A program made the position numbers and the translations under genes. A DNA stretch of 6,759 bases from Methanomicrobiales archaeon (lineage in GTDB: Archaea > Halobacteriota > Methanomicrobia > Methanomicrobiales > JACTUA01), in contig JAJRCS010000001.1 of NCBI GenBank assembly GCA_028678815.1, forward strand, positions 1 to 6,759. Direction: 5' to 3'. The notes under the pieces were generated by a model. That model was given only the letters and a program-made list of their open reading frames with translations. It was not told the origin of the DNA and did not search any database. How positions within the stretch are numbered: position 1 is the stretch's first letter; each line of letters opens with the position of its first letter. Positions 1 through 5,668 of this stretch are shown in pieces.

Positions 1-2
1 CC

Positions 3-140
3 CGGGCCTACACCGATGCCAAGACCCTGGTCCTGGAAGGGATCCAGAAGGCGCTCGCGGGCCAGGGCATCGCCATCCCGCCACCCGAGAGGCACATCTC
101 CCTCTCCCGCGGTGATTCCCCGGGGGGGATCCTGCCATGA
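3..140 (+). CDS. C-terminal end of a probable MscS-family mechanosensitive channel (5' truncated)
   Basis: An open frame enters from the left edge and ends at TGA 138-140, giving 45 residues that start RAYTDAKTLVLEGIQKALA. The ending, an amphipathic helix followed by GQGIAIPPP and a short polar tail, resembles the cytoplasmic end of small-conductance mechanosensitive channels, where a helix leads into a 'GI-IP-P' strand before the C-terminus. MscS proteins open under membrane tension to release solutes after osmotic downshock. Only this tail is visible; no membrane segment can be checked, so the family call rests on one short motif. The stop overlaps the next start codon as ATGA, which suggests translational coupling with the HEAT-repeat gene. 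Confidence 0.55.
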   Translation, partial: RAYTDAKTLVLEGIQKALAGQGIAIPPPERHISLSRGDSPGGILP

Positions 141-667
141 GCGGGGCGGGAGACGAGATGGCGGGGTGGATCGCGACCCTGAAGAAGGGGGATCTCGCCG
201 CCCGCCATGATGCAGAGGAGCGGCTCCGGGCGAAGGGCGGGGCAGCCGTGGAGCCCCTCATCCAGGCCCTCCGGGAAGACCCGGACGCCGACTTCCGGTG
301 GTACGCCGCCCGGGTCCTCGCCCGGATCGGCACCCCTGCCATGGGCCCCCTTGTCCAGGCCCTCCGGGTGGAGAAGGACCGGGAGGTCCGCCGGTACCTG
401 GCGGCGAGCCTCGGGGAGATGGGGGAGGCGGCGGTGCAACCTCTCCTCGCGCTCCTCTCCGACCCCGAGCCGGAGATCCGGGGCTTCGCCGCCCTCGCCC
501 TCTGCCGGGTGGGGAGGCCGGCCATCCAGCCCCTCTCCGAGGCCCTGGACGACCCGGACGAGACGGTCCGGTCCTGCGCCACCCTCATCCTCTGGCAGAT
601 GGGGGAGGAGGGGATTCTCGCCCTGGGGAAGGAATTCTCCCCGGAACAGGGGGACAGGCAGGCCTGA
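137..667 (+). CDS. HEAT-repeat protein (E-Z / PBS-lyase type), 176 aa
   Basis: The protein consists almost entirely of helical repeats with a period near 30 residues: about 24-47, 51-77, 81-107, 111-137 and 141-163. Each has the pattern 'E-R--AA--L--(I/M)G-(P/E)A-(V/I/M)-PL--AL' typical of E-Z HEAT repeats. Such short, acidic, soluble proteins usually act as protein-interaction scaffolds. PBS-lyase names attached to the family do not imply phycobilin chemistry, and no catalytic residues are visible. Two starts are possible. ATG 137 overlaps the upstream stop (ATGA) and has a G-run with GAT upstream. ATG 158 (residue 8) has GGGAG at 148-152 with 5-base spacing, so the true protein may be seven residues shorter. 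There is no signal peptide or membrane segment. The partner protein cannot be deduced. The gene ends 59 bases before polC. Confidence 0.85.
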   Translation: MSGAGDEMAGWIATLKKGDLAARHDAEERLRAKGGAAVEPLIQALREDPDADFRWYAARVLARIGTPAMGPLVQALRVEKDREVRRYLAASLGEMGEAAVQPLLALLSDPEPEIRGFAALALCRVGRPAIQPLSEALDDPDETVRSCATLILWQMGEEGILALGKEFSPEQGDRQA

Positions 668-696
668 GAGGGCCCTCCCGCGACGGGACAGGAACC

Positions 697-707
697 CATT
701 AGATACC
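697..707 (+). promoter_or_regulatory. TATA-like element upstream of polC
   Basis: The gap between the HEAT gene and polC is GC-rich except for CATTAGATACC. Its centre lies about 25 bases before the polC ATG at 727. Archaeal TATA boxes usually centre about 26 bases before the transcript start, so a transcript from this box would begin at or next to the ATG. No good Shine-Dalgarno sequence precedes the ATG; AGGG at 722-725 is too close. This supports a leaderless or near-leaderless polC mRNA, but the box is a weak match. Confidence 0.35.
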
Positions 708-726
708 CCCCGATCCATGGTAGGGT

Positions 727-3700
727 ATGGACCTCTCCCCCTCCATGGCGGAGTACTTTTCCTCCCTCGACCGGTCCCTCGGGAGCGCCGTCGGGGTCGC
801 CCGCGCGGCCCGGACGAAGGGGGTGGACCCCCGGCTCTCGGTGGAGGTGCCCGTGACGAACGACCTCGCCGACCGGGTCGAGGCCCTCCTCGGGATCCGG
901 GGGGTGAGCGCCCGGATCCGGGACCTCGAGGGGAGGATGGCCCGGGAGGAGACCGCCCTTTCCATGAGCGACGAGTTCGTGGCACGGCGGTTCGGGGAGA
1001 CCACGCGGGAGGAGGTCCTCGAGCATGCCATCCGGACGGCCATGGCCGTCCTCACCGAGGGGGTCGTGGCCGCCCCCACCGAGGGGATCGCCCGGGTGGA
1101 CATCGGGAAGAACGACGGGGGGACCGAGTTCGCCCGGGTCTACTACTCGGGCCCCATCCGGAGCGCCGGGGGGACCGCCCAGGCCCTCTCGGTCCTCGTG
1201 GCGGACCGGGTCCGCCGGGCCCTCGGCCTCGACCGGTACCGGCCCCGGGCCGAGGAGGTGAACCGGTACGTCGAGGAGATCCGGCAGTACCATGCCCGGC
1301 AGCACCTCCAGTACCTCCCGAGCGAGAAGGAGATCCGGCTCATCGTGGAGAACTGCCCGGTCTGCGTCGACGGCGAGGGGACCGAGGACGAGGAGGTCGC
1401 CGGGTACCGGAACCTGGACCGGGTGGCGACGAACGCCATCCGGGGCGGGATGGCCCTCGTCATCGCCGAGGGGATCGCCCTCAAGGCGCCGAAACTCGAG
1501 AAGCATGTCCGGAACCTGAAGCTCGACGGGTGGGAGTGGATCTCGGGCCTCACCGGCGGGAAGGGGGGCGGGAAGGAGGAGAACGGGATGGCGCCCCGGG
1601 ACAAGTACCTCCAGGAGATCATCGCCGGCCGGCCGGTCTTCTCCCACCCCATGGCAAAGGGCGGTTTCCGGCTCCGGTACGGGAGGTCCCGGAACACCGG
1701 CCTCGCCGCTGCCGGCCTCAGCCCGGCCACCATGCACCTCCTCGGGGGGTTCCTCGCCGTGGGCACCCAGATGAAGCTCGAGCGGCCGGGGAAGGCGGCC
1801 GGCATCGTCCCCGTGGACACCCTGGAGGGGCCCACCGTCCGGCTCGAAGGAGGGGACGTGCTCAGGGTCGACGATGAGAAGACCGCCATCGCCCTCGCCC
1901 CCCGGGTGGAGCGGATCCTGGACTGCGGGGAGATCCTCATCGGCTTCGGCGAGTTCCTGGAGAACAACCACCCCCTCATGCCCGTCGGGTACCAGGAGGA
2001 GTGGTGGCGGAAGGAGTGCGGGGGGGAGCGGCCGGAGAACGAGCTCGCCGCCATCGAGCTCGCCCTCTCCGGTGGCTACCTCCATCCCGCCTACACGTAC
2101 CCGTGGGAGGACCTCACGGCCGAACAGGTGACCACCCTCGCGGGGAAGATCGGGGCTGCAGGGTCCGTGCAGGGCGGGGTCCTCGGGCTGCCCCTGGACC
2201 CGGAGGCGAAGGCCATCCTCGAGGAGCTCCTGGTACCCCACGAGGTCCGGGAAGGGAAGATCCGGATCAACCGGCCCCTCGTCCTCCTCGCCTGCCTGGG
2301 CCTCACCCTCGATCTCTCGCGCCGGCCGGCCTGGGAGGGGGCCCCCGGGACCGGATCGGGCCTCGGGCTCGCGATGCAGCTCGCGGGGTTCAGGATGCGC
2401 CCCCGGGCAGGGACCCGGATCGGGGGCCGCATGGGCCGGCCGGGGAAGTCCCGCCCCCGGGAGATGAGCCCGCCGCCCCACTCCCTCTTTCCCCTCGGGG
2501 ACGCGGGCGGGAGCCGGCGCTCCTTCCAGGAGGCGAAGTCCGCAAAGACCATGGTGAAGCGGCAGGGGGGCTTCTCCCAGACCGAGGGGATCATCGAGAT
2601 CCTCGCCGGGGAGCGCCGGTGCCCGTCCTGCGGGAAGACGGGCTTCCGGAACCTCTGCGCCTGCGGGAGCCCCACGGACCCGGTCTTCCGGTGCCCGAAG
2701 TGCGGCGTCGAGGCCCCCGAGCGCTGCCCCCGGTGCGGCGCCGCCACGAGCTCGGGGCAGCGGGTCCCCGTGGACCTCCGGGCAGAGTACGCGGCGGCCC
2801 TCGGGCGGCTGGGGATCCGGGAGAACCAGGTCACCCTCGTGAAGGGGGTGAAGGGGCTCATCTCCCGGGAGCGGGCGGTGGAGCCCATGGAGAAGGGGAT
2901 CCTCCGGTCCCTCCACGACCTCTTCGTCTTCAAGGACGGGACCGTCCGGTACGACATGATCGACCTCCCCCTCACCCACTTCCGGCCCGACGAGGCCGGG
3001 GTGAGCGTGGAGCGGCTCCGGGCCCTCGGTTACACCCATGATACCAGGGGTGAGGAGCTCCGGGAGCCATCCCAGGTCCTCGAGCTCCGGCCCCAGGACA
3101 TCCTCGTCTCCGAGGACTGCGCCCGGTACATGGTGAAGGTCACCGGCTTCATCGACGAGCTCCTGGAGAAGGTGTACGGGCTCCCCCCCTTCTACCGGGT
3201 GGAGGAGCCCGCGGGCCTCGTGGGGCACCTCCTCGTCGGCCTCGCCCCCCACACCTCGGCCGGCGTCCTCGCCCGGCTCGTGGGGTTCACCCGGGCGAAC
3301 GTCGGGTACGCCCACCCCTTCTTCCATGCGGCGAAGCGCCGGAACTGCTTCCACGGGGACACGGAGATCGAGCTCTACGACGGGGAGCGGTGGCGGAAGG
3401 AGCGGGTCCGGGACTTCGTCGCCGGGAACTTCGACCTCACCCGGCCCGGCCTCGACCGGCTCGGGACGTACTCCTCGGAGGCGATGCGGCTCGCCTACGT
3501 CCGGGCCGTGGACACCACGGGGACCACCCGGCTCCGGCGGGTCACCTCGGTCTCCGTCCACCGGGCCCCCGGGGCCCTCATCCGGTTCGAGACCGAGCGG
3601 GGGAAGTCCCTCGCCGTTACCCCCGACCATGCCATGCTCGTCTGGGACCTCACGTACCTCCGGAAGGTCCGGGCCATGGAGCTCTCGGAGGGTGACCCCC

Positions 3701-4593
3701 TCCCCGTCTGCGTGGGCGGGGCGGTGGTGGCCGAGCGGATCCTGAGGCGGGAGATCGTCCCCTGCCCCGATGAGCGGGTCTACTGCCTGACCGTGGAAAA
3801 GGACCACACCCTCGAGGCGAACGGCATCTTCACCGGCCAGTGCGACGGGGATGAGGACTGCGTCATGCTCCTCCTCGACTGCCTCCTGAACTTCTCCCGG
3901 GCCTTCCTCCCCGAGTCCCGGGGCGGGACCATGGACGCGCCCCTCATGATCACGGGCCGGATCGACCCCTCGGAGATCGACAAGGAGTCCCACAACATCG
4001 ACGTCTGCCCGGAGTACCCCCTCGAGCTCTACCTCGCCGCCCAGCGGCAGGCCCACCCCCGGGAGGTGGAGGGGCTCGTGGACCGGGTGGGGAAGAGGCT
4101 CCACACCCCCGGGCAGTTCGAGGGGTTCGCCTACACCCACGAGACCACCGACATCTCCGCGGGCCCCCTCGAGTCCACCTACACGCGGCTTGCGACCATG
4201 CAGGAGAAGCTCGACGCCATGCTCAGCCTTGCGGACCGGATCCGGGCCGTCCGGGCCGACGACGTCGCCGAGCGGGTCCTCCACACCCACTTCATCCCCG
4301 ACATGCAGGGGAACCTCCGGGCCTTCTCGAACCAGACGGTGCGGTGCACGAAGTGCAACGCGAAGTACCGCCGGGTTCCCCTCGCCGGGAAGTGCCCGCG
4401 GTGCGGGGGGGCCATCCTCCCCACGGTCCACGAGGCCTCGGTGAAGAAGTACCTGGAGGTCTCGCGGAGGATCTGCGAGGCCTATGCCATCTCCCCGTAT
4501 ACGAGGCAGCGGATCGAGGTCCTCGCCCGGGCCATCGCGTCCACCTTCGGGATCGAGAGCGAGAAGCAGAAGGCCCTCGCCGACTTCATGTAG
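727..4593 (+). CDS. polC: DNA polymerase D large subunit DP2, intein-containing precursor (1288 aa)
   Basis: This is the catalytic subunit of archaeal replicative polymerase PolD, which pairs with the DP1 exonuclease subunit (not in this window). Family hallmarks are [15 protein letters not shown] from residue 139, a lone CPVC at 210-213, [10 protein letters not shown] from 565, and Cys-rich zinc modules at C632/C635/C644/C646 and C656/C659/C667/C670. HAAKRRN (867-873) joins to CDGDEDC (from 1039) after splicing, forming the Asn-x-Asp-x-Asp centre equivalent to the essential Asp1122/Asp1124 of Pyrococcus horikoshii DP2; here these are D1040 and D1042. A last zinc ribbon uses C1207/C1210/C1223/C1226. 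The C-terminus QKALADFM (1281-1288) looks like a PCNA-binding box. Residues 874-1038 are an intein; without it the protein is about 1123 residues, normal for methanogen DP2. ATG 727 gives the [11 protein letters not shown] start usual for the family; M7 at 745 is a less likely alternative. The frame is intact and codon use is uniformly GC-rich. Confidence 0.97.
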   Translation: MDLSPSMAEYFSSLDRSLGSAVGVARAARTKGVDPRLSVEVPVTNDLADRVEALLGIRGVSARIRDLEGRMAREETALSMSDEFVARRFGETTREEVLEHAIRTAMAVLTEGVVAAPTEGIARVDIGKNDGGTEFARVYYSGPIRSAGGTAQALSVLVADRVRRALGLDRYRPRAEEVNRYVEEIRQYHARQHLQYLPSEKEIRLIVENCPVCVDGEGTEDEEVAGYRNLDRVATNAIRGGMALVIAEGIALKAPKLEKHVRNLKLDGWEWISGLTGGKGGGKEENGMAPRDKYLQEIIAGRPVFSHPMAKGGFRLRYGRSRNTGLAAAGLSPATMHLLGGFLAVGTQMKLERPGKAAGIVPVDTLEGPTVRLEGGDVLRVDDEKTAIALAPRVERILDCGEILIGFGEFLENNHPLMPVGYQEEWWRKECGGERPENELAAIELALSGGYLHPAYTYPWEDLTAEQVTTLAGKIGAAGSVQGGVLGLPLDPEAKAILEELLVPHEVREGKIRINRPLVLLACLGLTLDLSRRPAWEGAPGTGSGLGLAMQLAGFRMRPRAGTRIGGRMGRPGKSRPREMSPPPHSLFPLGDAGGSRRSFQEAKSAKTMVKRQGGFSQTEGIIEILAGERRCPSCGKTGFRNLCACGSPTDPVFRCPKCGVEAPERCPRCGAATSSGQRVPVDLRAEYAAALGRLGIRENQVTLVKGVKGLISRERAVEPMEKGILRSLHDLFVFKDGTVRYDMIDLPLTHFRPDEAGVSVERLRALGYTHDTRGEELREPSQVLELRPQDILVSEDCARYMVKVTGFIDELLEKVYGLPPFYRVEEPAGLVGHLLVGLAPHTSAGVLARLVGFTRANVGYAHPFFHAAKRRNCFHGDTEIELYDGERWRKERVRDFVAGNFDLTRPGLDRLGTYSSEAMRLAYVRAVDTTGTTRLRRVTSVSVHRAPGALIRFETERGKSLAVTPDHAMLVWDLTYLRKVRAMELSEGDPLPVCVGGAVVAERILRREIVPCPDERVYCLTVEKDHTLEANGIFTGQCDGDEDCVMLLLDCLLNFSRAFLPESRGGTMDAPLMITGRIDPSEIDKESHNIDVCPEYPLELYLAAQRQAHPREVEGLVDRVGKRLHTPGQFEGFAYTHETTDISAGPLESTYTRLATMQEKLDAMLSLADRIRAVRADDVAERVLHTHFIPDMQGNLRAFSNQTVRCTKCNAKYRRVPLAGKCPRCGGAILPTVHEASVKKYLEVSRRICEAYAISPYTRQRIEVLARAIASTFGIESEKQKALADFM
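3346..3840 (+). other. PolC mini-intein (165 aa) in the DP2 catalytic motif
   Basis: This in-frame insertion removes itself from the polymerase by protein splicing. Block A is [13 protein letters not shown], with the nucleophile Cys1 (precursor residue 874). Block B is [13 protein letters not shown], with the T-x-x-H pair at intein residues 92 and 95. Block F is [13 protein letters not shown] (145-156), and block G is NGIFTGQ (159-165) followed by Cys+1. Removing it restores KRRN-CDGDED, an uninterrupted match to DP2. Pyrococcus DP2 carries an intein at this same motif, and the P. abyssi one is known to splice with C-terminal Gln, as this one would have to. Only about 45 residues lie between the end of block B and block F, leaving no room for a LAGLIDADG endonuclease, so it is a mini-intein. 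Base composition matches the host gene, suggesting long residence. Penultimate Gly replaces the usual His and Cys replaces the usual Asp in block F. Confidence 0.95.
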
Positions 4594-4596
4594 GGA

Positions 4597-4785
4597 GGTT
4601 TCGCAGAAACCGACCTGGAGCAACCCGCCATCAGGCGGGGTGCGACCAAGGAGGCTTCGTCAGAGGGAGGGTTCATCAGAGGGAGGGTCCGTAGGACCCG
4701 ACCTCGAGCGACGGAGTCGCGCAGAACCCGACCTCGAGCACCGAAGGTGCGAAGAAGCCGACCTGGAGCAACCCGGTCGCGAACC
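4597..4785. repeat. Tandem hairpin repeat array immediately 3' of polC
   Basis: A 12-base core, CCGACCT(C/G)GAGC, occurs four times: 4610-4621, 4698-4709, 4728-4739 and 4758-4769. The last three are exactly 30 bases apart. Each core runs into a hairpin: 4620-4643 (10-bp stem with one A-G mismatch, loop ATCA), 4708-4720 (GCGAC/GTCGC), 4738-4750 (GCACC/GGTGC) and 4768-4780 (GCAAC/GTCGC, one mismatch that would be a G-U pair in minus-strand RNA). The first two cores are also preceded by hairpins at 4597-4611 (GGTTTC/GAAACC) and 4685-4699 (GGGTCC/GGACCC). Stem sequences differ between units while pairing is kept. I do not recognise a named family. It could be an extragenic palindromic element, a structured 3' end of the polC transcript, or a terminator cluster. 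Confidence 0.8.
4656..4687. repeat. Two tandem 16-base direct repeats inside the hairpin array
   Basis: TTCGTCAGAGGGAGGG (4656-4671) is followed at once by TTCATCAGAGGGAGGG (4672-4687), differing at one base. The preceding GGAGGC and the following TCCGTAG show that further, more diverged copies flank the pair. The same GGGAGG-T-TCG pattern opens the array at 4594-4602. The pair fills the 88-base step between the first and second cores, where the otherwise 30-base spacing is broken. Confidence 0.75.
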
Positions 4786-4956
4786 ATAGCCCCCAGGAGC
4801 AAGGCGACGATGAAGAGGAGGTCGGGACAACTCATGTGTCGATATCCGGAGATACGAATCCCGGGTCAGAGCTGTCCGATCCCTCTCCCCCGGGAGCGTC
4901 GGCACTTCAACCGTAACTCTGGCTGGAGGGAGGGGACTGATTCGCAGCTAAGGATA

Positions 4957-4970
4957 TGAAAAAGTTTTCA
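4957..4970 (-). terminator. Possible terminator of the Rieske operon: 14-base inverted repeat with T-run
   Basis: TGAAAA-AG-TTTTCA is a perfect 6-bp inverted repeat with a 2-base centre, 19 bases downstream of the Rieske stop codon. Read on the minus strand it contains CTTTTTC, and archaeal RNA polymerase often terminates at T-runs. The loop is too small for a normal RNA hairpin, so the T-run, not the symmetry, may be what counts. A dimeric-regulator site is the alternative, but no gene starts nearby. Confidence 0.35.
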
Positions 4971-4988
4971 GGAGAAGATCGTTGAAAT

Positions 4989-5327
4989 TCATACCCCCAC
5001 CCACACCGCCCCTTCCTTCACTTCGGTTCTGAAGGTCGCGAGATCGGTGGCGCTCTTCCGGGTGAAGGTCTTCACGGCCCAGGATACGTTCCGGAAAACC
5101 TTCCCGTTCGTGACATCGTACTGGGAGCCGTGCACCGGGCAGGTGACGATGGTTCCCTGGAGTTTCCCCCTGCTGAGGTCTCCCTGCATGTGGGAACAGA
5201 CGGCGTCCATGGCATAGAACTGCCCGGCCACGTTTGCGAGGAGGATTTTCCGGCCCTGAACCATGAATCCCCGCATGGCTCCCGGCGGGACCTCCGCCGC
5301 ATCGCATACCTTCTCCATGTCCTTCAT
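4989..5327 (-). CDS. Soluble Rieske-type [2Fe-2S] protein, 112 aa
   Basis: This is a small single-domain Rieske protein, probably a cytoplasmic electron carrier. The cluster ligands are plain: CSH (C44, H46) and CPVH (C63, H66), separated by 16 residues, followed by GSQYDVTNGKV, the usual strand after the second loop. The end, LATFRTEVKEGAVWVGV, matches the closing strand of Rieske ferredoxins. There is no signal peptide, Tat motif or membrane anchor, which argues against a bc1-type subunit. ATG 5327 was chosen because it gives a full Rieske domain and lies 14 bases after the upstream stop; ATG 5318 (residue 4) is possible. Reading further upstream in this frame gives proline- and glycine-rich sequence overlapping the neighbouring gene, which is not credible. 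A CCCCGCGGGG palindrome (5329-5338) occupies the gap. The redox partner is unknown; it is the last gene of the visible operon. Confidence 0.9.
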   Translation of the reverse strand: MKDMEKVCDAAEVPPGAMRGFMVQGRKILLANVAGQFYAMDAVCSHMQGDLSRGKLQGTIVTCPVHGSQYDVTNGKVFRNVSWAVKTFTRKSATDLATFRTEVKEGAVWVGV

Positions 5328-5341
5328 GCCCCGCGGGGTCT

Positions 5342-5668
5342 TTACACCGGCAGGGCCGGGCGGAGGGTGAGGCGCCTCTTCCCCGCCATGTCCACCTTCC
5401 CGAGGTGCCGGTAGACGTCCCGGTCGACCCCGGCGAACATGAACCGGTTCCCCTCGCCGAGGATCCGCGCCCCCTTCTCCAGCCGGGATGCCACGAAGAC
5501 CTGGTCCATGAGATGCTTCGGGTTGTCCAGGTTCAGGTGGGTGGCTGGATCGACCCACCAGGAGAGATCTGAGATCCTCTTCCCGGTAACGATCCCGTGC
5601 TTCACCCGGGTCGGGTCGTACACCCTCCCGGCGACGATGTTGTCAATGGATGTGACGTGCAGAATCAT
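5342..5668 (-). CDS. Unrecognised 108-aa protein between histidine kinase and Rieske genes
   Basis: I do not recognise this protein. It starts MILHVTSIDNIVAGRVYDPTR and continues with a polar, mixed alpha/beta-looking sequence containing SWWVDP, HLNLDNPKHLMDQVF and a basic C-terminal stretch (GKRRLTLRP). There are no cysteines, no membrane segment and no signal peptide. Several histidines and aspartates are present, but no metal-binding spacing is obvious. The start is secure: ATG 5668-5666 overlaps the kinase stop as ATGA and has a GGAGG Shine-Dalgarno sequence 5 bases upstream. The frame is intact and its sequence reads as real protein rather than composition-driven Arg/Pro/Gly shadow. Its position, 14 bases before the Rieske start, suggests that it works with that protein or with the kinase. 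Confidence 0.85.
   Translation of the reverse strand: MILHVTSIDNIVAGRVYDPTRVKHGIVTGKRISDLSWWVDPATHLNLDNPKHLMDQVFVASRLEKGARILGEGNRFMFAGVDRDVYRHLGKVDMAGKRRLTLRPALPV

Larger units (their letters stand above)
4594..4988. other. Convergent intergenic region without a convincing gene
   Basis: These 395 bases separate polC (+) from the Rieske gene (-). The left half (4597-4785) is a hairpin repeat array described separately. The right half (4786-4988) is less GC-rich than the genes and contains no recognisable protein, tRNA or rRNA. Visible elements are a CTCCCCCGGGAG palindrome near 4884-4896 and a 14-base inverted repeat at 4957-4970. Open frames cross the region on both strands but look like composition and repeat by-products. 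One of them, on the minus strand from 4835, begins with a short hydrophobic run (LLFIVALLLGAMV). Confidence 0.7.

Noticed and set aside
717..726. ATG at 717 as an alternative polC start
   Set aside because: It lies in a different reading frame from DP2.
8..985. Long minus-strand open frame (325 codons) across the MscS tail, HEAT gene and polC start
   Set aside because: It encodes low-complexity Arg/Pro/Gly sequence and is antisense to two well-supported genes; it is a by-product of very high GC.
207..1877. Long plus-strand open frame (556 codons) overlapping HEAT and polC in another frame
   Set aside because: The translation is Arg/Pro/Gly-rich with no family features, while the overlapping frames encode clear HEAT and DP2 proteins.
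1143..2975. Minus-strand open frames antisense to polC (1143-2054 and 2091-2975)
   Set aside because: They are mirror frames of a strongly conserved gene, with Ser/Arg/Pro-rich translations and no recognisable domains.
3346..3840. Reading the insertion as a lineage-specific DP2 domain rather than an intein
   Set aside because: Intein blocks A, B, F and G are all present in order, and removing the segment restores the conserved KRRN-CDGDED junction exactly.
4597..4785. Possible CRISPR array because of regular 30-base spacing
   Set aside because: Units abut with no unique spacers of 30 or more bases; the variable parts are hairpin arms, and no cas genes are nearby.
5328..5558. N-terminal extension of the Rieske frame to an upstream ATG (189 aa)
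   Set aside because: The added 77 residues are Pro/Gly/Arg-rich and overlap the 108-aa gene out of frame; the Rieske domain is complete from 5327.
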